Source: Pseudonocardiaceae bacterium
Lineage (GTDB): Bacteria; Actinomycetota; Actinomycetes; Mycobacteriales; Pseudonocardiaceae
Direction: 5' to 3'
Length of the DNA: 8,036 nt
Assembly (NCBI GenBank): GCA_025937115.1
Contig: JAICSB010000131.1
Coordinates: forward strand, 1 to 8,036
Every line of letters starts with the position of its first letter. Position 1 is the stretch's first letter. The notes under the pieces were generated by a model that did not search any database, was not told where the DNA came from, and was given only the letters and a program-made list of their open reading frames with translations. Positions 1-5,464 of this stretch are shown piece by piece. A program made the translations under genes and the position numbers.

Positions 1-309
1 GAACGGCTCGATATCGAGCATCGCCCAGAACCCTGGGTGCCGGTCCCTACCTCCTAATGCCTGCAGAAAGTAGCTGATCTGCTGATCAGCTGATTCAGAC
101 GACAGACAGTGGTAGGCCCCGACGAGCGGTAAACCCGCTGCGGCCGCCCCGTCGAACTGCTGGGCGAAGTCCGGGTTGGTGTACCGGTAGCCCGGCCCAC
201 CCCCCTCGGTCGCCTTCACGGAGGCGGCCGTTATCCCAGCTGAACGGGCCTGTGGCCAGTCGATGTCGGCCCCATCCCAGCTGGACAGATCCACGGTGTA
301 GAGGGTCAA
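1..309 (-). CDS. GH25 lysozyme / phage endolysin, N-terminal part (runs off the left edge)
   Basis: The 103 residues visible match the start of glycoside hydrolase family 25 muramidases, which cleave the MurNAc-GlcNAc bond of peptidoglycan and serve as endolysins in many actinophages. Seen: TVDLSSWDG with the conserved Asp7, IDWPQARSAGI, SVKATEGG (31-37), the family GAYH (64-67) and, at the edge, LDIE with Asp99 and Glu101, the expected catalytic pair. The C-terminal half of the barrel and any wall-binding domain lie outside the window. The start chosen is TTG at 309-307, because the domain begins six residues later. The frame stays open upstream, but that stretch is AT-richer and not codon-biased. 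A GGA at 321-319 is a weak ribosome binding site. It follows the DUF3987 operon on the same strand but is separated from it by a terminator, so it is probably transcribed separately as a late gene. Family call is firm; start is moderate. Confidence 0.85.
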   Translation of the reverse strand, partial: MTLYTVDLSSWDGADIDWPQARSAGITAASVKATEGGGPGYRYTNPDFAQQFDGAAAAGLPLVGAYHCLSSESADQQISYFLQALGGRDRHPGFWAMLDIEPF

Positions 310-543
310 GTCGGTATGTCCGTTTCGTGAGTACCATTGGAAAATCGACGAATTAACGAAAGAAGCCTCGGCGGCAGGCCTGTGACCTGGGCAAACGTTC
401 TTGCGTGCTCCCGCGAAAAAGACGAAATAAGGCCAGTAAAGGGGGGACTTCGCGGACCTTTACTGCACTTTTTTCGTATCAAGATAGCCATCGATACTCC
501 CTGGTCAGGGCGGTGTGAAGGGATGTTTACGGGCCTTGATTCG
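310..543. other. AT-richer non-coding spacer between replication operon and endolysin
   Basis: This 234-bp gap is clearly less GC-rich than its neighbours, and open frames across it lack the third-position G/C bias of the real genes. It holds a bidirectional terminator and a bracketing inverted repeat (listed separately). The promoter of the endolysin should lie between about 310 and 430 on the minus strand, but I could not identify a convincing -35/-10 pair there. Confidence 0.7.
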
Positions 544-552
544 TTAATTCGT
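348..552. repeat. 13-bp perfect inverted repeat pair bracketing a 179-bp segment
   Basis: Left arm ACGAATTAACGAA (348-360) and right arm TTCGTTAATTCGT (540-552) are exact reverse complements. The right arm covers the TAA stop of the DUF3987-like gene (546-544); the left arm lies about 38 bp upstream of the endolysin start. No target-site duplication flanks the arms and no transposase is inside, so an insertion element is not supported. The arms may be a pair of protein sites, or the closing stem of a folded RNA around the terminator. Confidence 0.6.
434..474. terminator. bidirectional intrinsic terminator
   Basis: CAGTAAAGG (434-442) pairs perfectly with CCTTTACTG (457-465) across a 14-nt loop. 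On the plus strand the stem is followed four bases later by six Ts (469-474). On the minus strand it is followed by a T-rich tract running to about 415, so it can work both ways. On the minus strand it lies about 80 bp past the stop of the DUF3987-like gene, where it would end the early operon before the endolysin. A classical U-tract terminator is less common in high-GC actinobacteria, which makes this one stand out. Confidence 0.75.
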
Positions 553-1896
553 ACTTCCGCTGGGTGTGGGAACAGAGGGTGCAGATCGGACACCGGTCGG
601 GTTGTCGGCGGCGTGCCGGTCCAGCAGCTCCCCGACCGCGTCCAGTGGCGCGCCCGTCCAGTGCAGGAGGGTCACCGGCCGGCCGCCGGTGGCCCGTTCC
701 TCGCGGGTGACGTCGCCGCGGTCTTCGAAGTGCGTGATCATCGCGTGGATCTCGCCGCGGCTCTTGTTGCGACGAAAGAAGGCGGCGATGTCCGTCAGCG
801 AGCGGCCGCCGGCGGCGGAGGCGAGGTACTCGGCCAGCCGGCCGGCGTCGTCGCGGCGGCCGGAGCCGAACACCAACCGCGCGGACTGGGCGGCGTAGTG
901 CCACACCGCCAGGCCGGCGAGCAGGTGCTGCACACCGATCGCGCCGGCCCCGTCGGCCAGGGCGTAGGTCAACGCGATGCGCATGGTGTACGCGGGCCCG
1001 CGGGCCAGCGCGGCGCCGAGGTTCCCGTCGTACTCGTCGGCGTTCAGCGCGTGGTACACCGCCGCCCACAACTGCTCGGCGGCCCGGTCCCGGTGCACCT
1101 CCCGATTCATCGCCCGGGCGCGCTCGAGGTAGGTACCCAGCTGCTCGGCCAGGTCGCCCAACGGCTCCCGGCGTTCCTCGTACGGCAGCAGGTGCGGCCG
1201 CTCGGCCGCGCAGAACAGAAACCGGTTGACCGTGCCGCCGACCACGTCGGACTCGGTGAGCTTCTTGCGCAGCTCGCCGGGGGTGACGTGGCCGATGACG
1301 ACCAGGTGCGCGTCGTCGACCCGCAGCGGCGCCCCGCGGGTCATCGTGGAGCCGCGGCCGTCGTCCCACATCTGCCGCAGGACGCCGCCCAGGTTGTTGC
1401 CTTCGCGCCGCAACACCGCCAGCACGTTCGCGAACTCGGTTTCGGTGGCGGTCAACCGACCGTCCGGCGCAACCGCCTCCATCGCCGGTTCCGCCGGCGG
1501 CTTCCCGTTCTCCTTCGCCACGCGCGGTGGTTCGGCACCGAGCGCAGTGAGCAGACCCTCCCCAGTGGACAGACCCGGCTGCATCCGGGCCCGCACGTAG
1601 TTGCGCGCGTACGGCGACCAGGACTCGGCGAACCGGCGCGCCTCCGCTAGCGCCGTTCCCTTCCGCGCGGTCGAGGTGCGCCCGACCACCAGCGGCCACA
1701 ACTGCGCGGGGTGCTGGTTCGCGCCGATGCTGAAGTGCGGCCCGGGCCCGACCATCGCGCCGAACAACGCCAGGGTCTGCACCAGGATCGCCGCCGGGTC
1801 GGCCTCGGTGGCCGGCGCGATACGCTGCACCGCTTCACCGATCGGACCGTGCCAGGCCTGCTCGGCAACGCGCGGTAGGTGCCGCGCGCGTTTCAT
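544..1896 (-). CDS. DUF3987-like phage replication protein (P-loop helicase/primase-associated)
   Basis: A 450-aa protein resembling the DUF3987/YfjI-type ATPases found with phage and plasmid primases. Seen: LWPLVVGRTSTARKGTA (67-82), a modified Walker-A-like loop typical of this group; TETEFANVL (151-159), probably the Walker B region; MWDDGRGS (176-183); HLVVIGHVTPGEL (197-209), sensor-like; GGTVNRFLF (220-228), with an Arg that could act as a finger. A likely winged-helix region lies at about 350-425 (EYLASAAGGRSLTDIAAFF onward). No primase-polymerase domain is fused. The ATG at 1896 overlaps the preceding stop as ATGA, suggesting translational coupling; the longer frame reaching 1959 overlaps that gene and is unlikely. 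It is the last gene of the minus-strand early operon, and the terminator at 434-474 follows. Role in replication initiation is inferred from family and position; biochemical activity is unknown. Confidence 0.8.
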   Translation of the reverse strand: MKRARHLPRVAEQAWHGPIGEAVQRIAPATEADPAAILVQTLALFGAMVGPGPHFSIGANQHPAQLWPLVVGRTSTARKGTALAEARRFAESWSPYARNYVRARMQPGLSTGEGLLTALGAEPPRVAKENGKPPAEPAMEAVAPDGRLTATETEFANVLAVLRREGNNLGGVLRQMWDDGRGSTMTRGAPLRVDDAHLVVIGHVTPGELRKKLTESDVVGGTVNRFLFCAAERPHLLPYEERREPLGDLAEQLGTYLERARAMNREVHRDRAAEQLWAAVYHALNADEYDGNLGAALARGPAYTMRIALTYALADGAGAIGVQHLLAGLAVWHYAAQSARLVFGSGRRDDAGRLAEYLASAAGGRSLTDIAAFFRRNKSRGEIHAMITHFEDRGDVTREERATGGRPVTLLHWTGAPLDAVGELLDRHAADNPTGVRSAPSVPTPSGSTN

Positions 1897-2147
1897 GCCG
1901 CCACCGGCGGCATCTCCCAGGCGACCGGGCCGCCGAGGTACTCCGGCCGGCCGGGCCACATCCGCGCGCGCGCCGCCTGCATCTCCGCCACGCGTTCGGC
2001 GACCCGTTCGTTGTAGGAGACCCGTCGCCGTAACCGCCAGTTGAGGTCCGCCGCCTCCGCGTCGGCGGCCGCCTGGTCGTGCCCGTCCGCCAGGCCCTGC
2101 ACATACACCCGGTGCACCAGGAACTTCAGATCATCGAGATCAAACAT
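1893..2147 (-). CDS. 84-aa conserved-type phage hypothetical protein
   Basis: Product unrecognised. The 84-aa protein begins MFDLDDLKFLVHRVYVQG and is mostly predicted helical, with a charged Arg/Glu-rich middle (about residues 35-65) and a Pro/Gly-rich tail. The start is well supported: GAAGGA (2162-2157) stands 9 nt before the ATG. A longer frame extends to 2369 but crosses the non-coding gap and the neighbouring gene. Its TGA overlaps the ATG of the DUF3987-like gene by 4 nt, so a helper role in replication is possible, but only from position. Confidence 0.75.
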   Translation of the reverse strand: MFDLDDLKFLVHRVYVQGLADGHDQAAADAEAADLNWRLRRRVSYNERVAERVAEMQAARARMWPGRPEYLGGPVAWEMPPVAA

Positions 2148-2248
2148 GCGGTGGGGTCCTTCGGCTACACGACGGCCCGGCCGCACGGGGAAGTTGCGAC
2201 CGGGCCGACCCAAGATCGGACAGGGGTGTGGGGGAGAAACCGCGCGCT
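2148..2248 (-). promoter_or_regulatory. short gap in the early operon with a leader hairpin
   Basis: This is the only break in an otherwise overlapping gene chain. CGGCCCGG (2173-2180) pairs with CCGGGCCG (2200-2207) across 19 nt, ahead of the ribosome binding site of the 84-aa gene. The stem is GC-only with no T-run, so it may be an RNA processing or pausing site, or chance in GC-rich DNA. No clear promoter was seen. Confidence 0.3.
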
Positions 2249-2479
2249 CTACAGCCGGCGCGCCTGGCTCGAAAGGTGGTTGTTCACCTCCCCCGTTCGG
2301 GGGAGGTCTGCGCGCGGTCGACGGTCCCGGTGCGCGATGCTCCACCGGTACCGTCGCGCCGGCGCGCACTGCTGTTCATCGCGTCGGATCGCCCGTAGCG
2401 CACCCCACGGCGTCCAACACCACGCGACCACCGCCGGGTGCCCGTCCAGCACCCGCAGCGCACCCCACCGGCGCGTCAC
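2249..2479 (-). CDS. 76-aa hypothetical protein, Trp- and Arg-rich
   Basis: Not recognised. GTG at 2479 overlaps the stop of the ANTAR-like gene as GTGA, the same junction used by the other genes in this operon, and third positions in the first 40 codons are strongly G/C. The protein begins MTRRWGALRVLDGHPAVV, has five Trp residues and a basic second half. That second half, from about residue 50, contains the 2286-2307 hairpin and is less convincing as protein, so the true product may be short-lived or the frame may be damaged near its end. The longer frame up to 2728 is a shadow of the ANTAR-like gene. Confidence 0.5.
   Translation of the reverse strand: MTRRWGALRVLDGHPAVVAWCWTPWGALRAIRRDEQQCAPARRYRWSIAHRDRRPRADLPRTGEVNNHLSSQARRL
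2286..2307 (-). other. perfect 9-bp stem with a 4-nt loop
   Basis: ACCTCCCCC (2286-2294) and GGGGGAGGT (2299-2307) are exact complements around a GTTC loop (GAAC on the minus strand). The stem is very stable and sits inside the 3' part of the 76-aa frame, about 140 nt before the 84-aa gene. Lacking a T-run it is not a classical terminator; it could be an attenuator, a processing site, or the target of an RNA-binding protein. Confidence 0.45.
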
Positions 2480-2775
2480 CGGGCACCACCGCGCCCCTGC
2501 CGGTACCCGCGCTTGCGGTAGTTCGCCCGGCGCGGTGTCGCCGCCATCGCCCGCTCCCGCGGCGGCGGCGCGTCGAGCAGCTCCTTCAGGTCGGCCAGGC
2601 CACCGGTCGGCGTCAACGTGATCACCAGCCGGCACACCTCCTGCACCGGCATCCGGTGCCGCATCGCCGCGCGCGTCAACCACAGGTGCGCCTCCGGCTC
2701 CGGCATCGTCAACTCCGCGCCGAGGCACTGCTTCGCGTGCAGCAACAACCGGACGCGGTCCGCGTCGCCGCTCAC
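2476..2775 (-). CDS. small ANTAR-domain-like protein (putative RNA-binding antiterminator)
   Basis: The 99-aa product has, at about residues 7-54, a pattern like the three-helix ANTAR domain: LLLHAKQCLGAELTMPEPEA, then LWLTRAAMRHRMPVQEVCRL. The family features are the helix-1 AK..L motif, EA with following Leu/Ala positions, and a final helix ending in V..LVI. ANTAR proteins such as AmiR, NasR, EutV and Rv1626 bind paired RNA hairpins and block termination. Here the domain stands alone with no receiver or sensor part, followed by a Leu-rich stretch and a very basic tail (RRANYRKRGYRQGRGG). The GTG start overlaps the previous stop as GTGA, and the gene's own TGA overlaps the next start. A role in read-through of hairpins within this phage would fit, but is inference; the homology is by eye and could be another small helical phage family. 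Confidence 0.5.
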   Translation of the reverse strand: MSGDADRVRLLLHAKQCLGAELTMPEPEAHLWLTRAAMRHRMPVQEVCRLVITLTPTGGLADLKELLDAPPPRERAMAATPRRANYRKRGYRQGRGGAR

Positions 2776-3350
2776 CGCGGCCTACCGCCGAGCGCGGTCA
2801 GCACCACACCGGCCGGCGGCGGCGCGCCGGTCTCCGGGTCCTCCCGCTCGTACACCTCGCCGGCGCCGGGGCAGCAGTCCTCAGCCGCCACGTCCGCCGG
2901 CGGCGGGTCCTCGGCCTGGTCGGCCGCGGCCGGCCCGGCCTCGGCCTCGTCGACGAGGGCCTGGTCGCGCGGGCCCTCCTCGGGAAAATCCTGCTCGACC
3001 AGGTCCTGCAGCGCGTCGACCACGTCCTCGTACAGCTCACCTGCGGGCCCGCGGTCGGTTCCCGGCTTGTCGAGCGCGGAGAGACTGACGCGGTAACCGT
3101 GCCAGTCCATGGCGGCGTTGTAGTAGAACCGGCCGTCGGTGGTGGGCTTCCCGTTGGCCAGCCACAGGACGTCGGCGGGTTCAGCAAGCACCGCCGCCCA
3201 CGCGTGCACCTCGGAACCGCGGTTGAACGCGAGGTGTAGGGACTTGCCCTCGTCGTGGGAGAGGAAGTTGATTTGCTCCGGTACCGGTGCGTCGGTCAGG
3301 GTGATGAACGCCAGGACCTGCCGGCGGGTCAAGAGCTGCTCGTTGGTCAT
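2772..3350 (-). CDS. 192-aa hypothetical protein with acidic tail
   Basis: Not recognised. Residues 1-98 look like a compact alpha/beta domain (MTNEQLLTRRQVLAFITL..., WAAVLAEPADVLWLANG, FYYNAAMDWHGYRVSLSAL). Residues 107-172 are strongly acidic and Ala/Pro-rich, including a CCPG at 159-162, and the end is short and less charged. Acidic tails like this occur in DNA mimics and in chaperone-like phage proteins, but nothing here identifies one. The ATG at 3350 overlaps the previous stop by 4 nt; the longer frame to 3551 lies inside the neighbour. Third gene of the early operon. Confidence 0.7.
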   Translation of the reverse strand: MTNEQLLTRRQVLAFITLTDAPVPEQINFLSHDEGKSLHLAFNRGSEVHAWAAVLAEPADVLWLANGKPTTDGRFYYNAAMDWHGYRVSLSALDKPGTDRGPAGELYEDVVDALQDLVEQDFPEEGPRDQALVDEAEAGPAAADQAEDPPPADVAAEDCCPGAGEVYEREDPETGAPPPAGVVLTALGGRPR

Positions 3351-3742
3351 CGCGCACCACCCAGGGCGAACTCGAACGGCTGGGCGGTGCTGCGGCCGTC
3401 GCGGCACAACCTGGCCGGCCACGACCAGGTGCCCATCCGGGCGGCGGTCTTGTCGTACCGGTGCCGGTGCAGCCAGATCCCCACATCGGGCGCGATGCCG
3501 TCGCGCCAGATCGCCTCCCCGCAGTTCCGGCACAACGGCGGCCGGACCCACACCCCGGTCTGCCGCAGCACCAGCCGGTTACCGGTGTGCGGCCCGTACA
3601 GCTCCGGGTCCGTCCGCACCAGCGCCTCGAACATCCGCAGCGCCACACCGAAGTTGGCCGGATAGGCCGGTTCGTGCTCCATCAGCGGCAGATTGACCGC
3701 GGGTAACCGTTCCTCGATCACGTACTCCGGTACCGTTCTCAC
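3347..3742 (-). CDS. 131-aa hypothetical protein with possible zinc site
   Basis: Function unknown. The visible features are CRNC (71-74), followed by HRH (92-94) and Cys113, which could together bind one metal ion. The N-terminal 60 residues look helical (FGVALRMFEALVRTDPELYG), and several Trp residues follow the CxxC. The start is GTG at 3742, overlapping the regulator's TGA as GTGA, with a good ribosome binding site AAAGGAA about 6 nt upstream. Second gene of the early operon, so it should be expressed with the Cro-like regulator at onset of the lytic programme. Confidence 0.7.
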   Translation of the reverse strand: MRTVPEYVIEERLPAVNLPLMEHEPAYPANFGVALRMFEALVRTDPELYGPHTGNRLVLRQTGVWVRPPLCRNCGEAIWRDGIAPDVGIWLHRHRYDKTAARMGTWSWPARLCRDGRSTAQPFEFALGGAR

Positions 3743-4023
3743 TGCCCGTTCCTTTCGGTCTGAGGGTTCTGGGTGGGGCGCCCGTCGTTCACTCGACGGG
3801 CGTCCGCTTTGTTCGCGGGGAGCAGCTCGGCCGGCTCGACGTCGAGGCTGTGCGCGATGGTCAGCAGCTCGGACACCGTGAGCGGAGCCTCACCGGACAA
3901 CCGACGTCGCAGCGTCTGGATCTTGATCCCGGTTCGTTCGGCCAACACCTTCTGTGTCAAGCCCTGCCTTGCGATCTCCCCACGGATCTCCGCGATAACT
4001 TCATTCGTTGGATGTGTGCTCAC
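3739..4023 (-). CDS. Cro/C1-type (XRE) helix-turn-helix regulator, leading the early operon
   Basis: A 94-aa protein with one HTH_XRE domain (about residues 8-68): EVIAEIRGEIARQGLTQKVL, AERTGIKIQTLRRRLSGEAP, ELLTIAHSLDVEPAELL. The recognition helix is expected at GIKIQTLRRRL. The rest is a short polar tail, with no dimerisation or protease-sensitive domain, so it resembles Cro more than a full CI. The start chosen is GTG at 4023, since the HTH begins right after it and the predicted transcription start coincides with that G, making the mRNA leaderless; the frame is open further upstream, but that is the operator region. It heads a seven-gene operon ending in the DUF3987-like protein and is divergent from a paralogous regulator (4125-4490). 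Binding to the 4059-4111 repeat is inferred. Confidence 0.85.
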   Translation of the reverse strand: MSTHPTNEVIAEIRGEIARQGLTQKVLAERTGIKIQTLRRRLSGEAPLTVSELLTIAHSLDVEPAELLPANKADARRVNDGRPTQNPQTERNGQ

Positions 4024-4029
4024 AGAGAC

Positions 4030-4058
4030 ACTCTTAACCCTCAGAGTTACTTGGTCAA
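4030..4058 (-). promoter_or_regulatory. sigma-70-type promoter for the early operon (leaderless)
   Basis: On the minus strand TTGACC (4058-4053) is followed after 17 bp by AAGAGT (4035-4030). The expected start point, 7 nt past the -10, is the G of the GTG codon at 4023, implying a leaderless transcript. The -35 matches consensus well and the -10 is weak, suggesting it may need an activator; the left operator arm abuts the -35. Confidence 0.6.
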
Positions 4059-4111
4059 CCACGTGGCGGGTAATACTTTCGGTCAGATGTTGACTTCTAC
4101 CCGCCACGTGG
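4059..4111. promoter_or_regulatory. operator pair: 14-bp perfect inverted repeat between divergent regulators
   Basis: CCACGTGGCGGGTA (4059-4072) and TACCCGCCACGTGG (4098-4111) are exact reverse complements separated by 25 bp. Each arm also contains the 8-bp palindrome CCACGTGG, so each could bind a dimer on its own; the core centres are 45 bp apart. The right arm lies entirely in the -35/-10 spacer of the plus promoter and the left arm directly upstream of the -35 of the minus promoter. It is the obvious target for one or both flanking XRE proteins. Confidence 0.75.
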
Positions 4112-4118
4112 CCATGCT
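4090..4118 (+). promoter_or_regulatory. sigma-70-type promoter for regulator-integrase genes (leaderless)
   Basis: TTGACT (4090-4095), a 17-bp spacer, then CATGCT (4113-4118). Seven nt later is the A of the ATG at 4125, so the mRNA should be leaderless, with the same geometry as the opposing promoter. The right operator arm fills the spacer, so a bound regulator would repress. Confidence 0.65.
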
Positions 4119-4124
4119 CTGCGC

Positions 4125-4490
4125 ATGGCGATGACTTCAGCCGAGCGACCGGACTCGCTCTCGCTGCGCGTTGCGGCGGAGATCCGGGCGGAAATGGCAC
4201 GGCAGCGGCTAACGCAACGTGAGCTGGCAAAACGCCTGAACACGATCGACATGTCGCTGAGCAGACGGCTCAAGGGCTACGTCGCGATGAACCTCGATGA
4301 GCTCGACCGGGTCGCCGAGGTTCTCGGCGTGTCAGCTATTGAGCTCATGGAGCGCGCGGGACGGTCGCGTCACCGTCCTTCAGCCTTGAATGCGCACCAC
4401 CTGGTGGGACCGCGCCGCAGGAGCACGGGGGCGCCGTCGGGTTCCCGGCGGCCGCGCCGGTTGTGGACGTCGCCGGCGCTCGCCGCATGA
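4125..4490 (+). CDS. Cro/C1-type (XRE) helix-turn-helix regulator next to the integrase
   Basis: A 121-aa protein with an HTH_XRE domain at about residues 14-76: RVAAEIRAEMARQRLTQREL, AKRLNTIDMSLSRRLKGYV, LDRVAEVLGVSAIELM. It is clearly paralogous to the divergent regulator: both share the AEIR.E.ARQ.LTQ start, the RRL.G motif and the A..L.V...EL end. No Shine-Dalgarno is seen; the predicted transcript starts at the ATG. Residues from about 80 on (HRPSALNAHHLVGPRRR onward) are unusually Arg/Pro/Ser-rich and unlike a folded domain. The +2 frame over the same DNA is less Arg-rich, so an old frameshift after the HTH is possible. Being upstream of the integrase, it is the better candidate for the lysogeny-side repressor, but which of the two plays CI cannot be told from sequence. 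Confidence 0.8.
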   Translation: MAMTSAERPDSLSLRVAAEIRAEMARQRLTQRELAKRLNTIDMSLSRRLKGYVAMNLDELDRVAEVLGVSAIELMERAGRSRHRPSALNAHHLVGPRRRSTGAPSGSRRPRRLWTSPALAA

Positions 4491-4595
4491 CGGAGCGCTC
4501 CTGGCCAAAGGAGCAACGGGGAAGTACACCGCTGTTGATCGATGATCGACCCCTGGTCGATGGTGATCGGATTAGCTGTGACCTTGAGTGAGGTC

Positions 4596-5402
4596 ATGTC
4601 CAATCTCGTTCACCTGTACCTGAGGCACCTACGCGCGGTCGGGTACGCCGACCAGACGATCAAAGATCGCGGATACGTGCTGCACCGCGCGGATCGGGAG
4701 CTGCCCTACGGCCTCGACCAGGCGTCCGTCGACGAGCTCGAAGCGTGGTTCGCCGCGCAACGGCTGAAGCCGTGGTCCCGGTCGAAGTACTTCGCAGACG
4801 TGGCCGGCTTCTACGCGTGGGCGGTGTGGAGCGAGTACCTGGACTGGTCGCCGATCCACCAGTTACCCAGGCCGCGGGTTCCCCACTCGGAGCCGCGGCC
4901 GGCCACCGAAGCCCAGCTGCTCGCCGCTCTGCAGCTGGCCCGCCCGTACCGCACCGCGGTGGAACTGGCCGCCTTCGATGGCCTGCGCGCCGGCGAGATT
5001 TCCCGGCTGTGCCGCGACGACGTCACCCCGGAGTATCTGACGGTGCTGCGCAAGGGCGGGAAAACCCAGCTGCTGCCCACGCATCCGTTGGTGTGGGAGG
5101 CGATCCGTGACCTGCCACCTGGGCCCGTGGTGGCGCGCCGCCGCGGCGGCCACTTCAACCCCCGGGGCCTGGCCCACACCATGTCGGTGCGGCTGCACGG
5201 GATCGGCGCCCCCATCACGCTGCACCAGCTGCGGCACCGGTTCGCCACCGCGCTGCTCGATGCCGGCGTGCACATCCGCGTGGTGCAGGAACTGCTTGGC
5301 CACGCCTCGGTCACCTCGACCCAGGTCTACACCCAGGTCACCGACCCGCAGCGGCGCACCGCGATCGCCAGGCTGCCGGTTCCCGGTGTGGGTACCGGCT
5401 GA
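4596..5402 (+). CDS. tyrosine recombinase / phage integrase
   Basis: Site-specific recombinase of the Xer/lambda-Int family, which inserts and excises the element via an Arg/His-activated tyrosine. Residue numbers here count from the start at 4596. An N-terminal SAM-like core-binding domain spans about 3-85 ([20 protein letters not shown]...), and the catalytic domain follows: Arg131 in DGLRAGEI, Lys153 or Lys156 in RKGGK, His210 and Arg213 in [10 protein letters not shown], His236 in LLGHASV and nucleophile Tyr245 in QVYTQV. The Arg-to-Tyr spacing of 32 and His-to-Tyr of 9 equal those I recall for XerD, so it should be active. With 268 aa it is short and has no extra arm-binding domain. Start is uncertain: the frame is open to ATG 4542 (286 aa), and GAGG before 4596 is too close to be a good ribosome site. 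It may be co-transcribed with the upstream regulator; no excisionase is evident. Confidence 0.9.
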   Translation: MSNLVHLYLRHLRAVGYADQTIKDRGYVLHRADRELPYGLDQASVDELEAWFAAQRLKPWSRSKYFADVAGFYAWAVWSEYLDWSPIHQLPRPRVPHSEPRPATEAQLLAALQLARPYRTAVELAAFDGLRAGEISRLCRDDVTPEYLTVLRKGGKTQLLPTHPLVWEAIRDLPPGPVVARRRGGHFNPRGLAHTMSVRLHGIGAPITLHQLRHRFATALLDAGVHIRVVQELLGHASVTSTQVYTQVTDPQRRTAIARLPVPGVGTG

Positions 5403-5423
5403 CGCCCCAGCCAGCCGGTACCC
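5390..5423 (+). terminator. strong hairpin across the integrase stop codon
   Basis: GGGTACCGGCT (5390-5400) pairs perfectly with AGCCGGTACCC (5413-5423) around a 12-nt loop; the TGA stop (5400-5402) lies at the top of the left arm. There is no T-run, but GC-rich stems without one are common at gene ends in actinobacteria. Two copies of CCGAACCCC (5422-5430, 5431-5439) follow in tandem. Confidence 0.55.
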
Positions 5424-5449
5424 GAACCCCCCGAACCCCCGGAGAAAGC

Positions 5450-5464
5450 CTTGCGTGACGCAAG
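5450..5464. promoter_or_regulatory. 15-bp perfect palindrome, probable operator
   Basis: CTTGCGTGACGCAAG reads the same on both strands around a central G. It lies between the integrase terminator and the nuclease gene, about 20 bp upstream of a -10-like TAGTGT (5483-5488), with no good -35 at 17 bp. This is where an activator, or a repressor overlapping the promoter, would bind. It is unrelated to the 4059-4111 operators. Confidence 0.45.

Noticed and set aside
348..552. Miniature inverted-repeat transposable element
   Set aside because: No flanking target duplication and one arm covers the stop codon of an intact gene.
306..593. 95-aa minus-strand frame ending at the endolysin start
   Set aside because: It crosses the terminator and the inverted repeats, lacks G/C-ending codon bias, and overlaps the 3' end of the DUF3987-like gene.
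337..1650. 437-aa plus-strand frame
   Set aside because: Antisense shadow of the DUF3987-like gene; low-complexity Arg/Gly/Val composition and no recognisable motifs.
527..1699. 390-aa minus-strand frame
   Set aside because: Out-of-frame shadow of the DUF3987-like gene, extremely Arg-rich.
2041..3096. 351-aa plus-strand frame
   Set aside because: Runs antisense to four genes joined by overlapping starts and stops; Pro/Ser/Arg-rich shadow composition.
4487..4591. 34-aa frame overlapping the regulator stop as ATGA, just before the integrase
   Set aside because: Too short to classify, only about half of third positions are G/C, and not recognisable as an excisionase; kept only as part of a finding.
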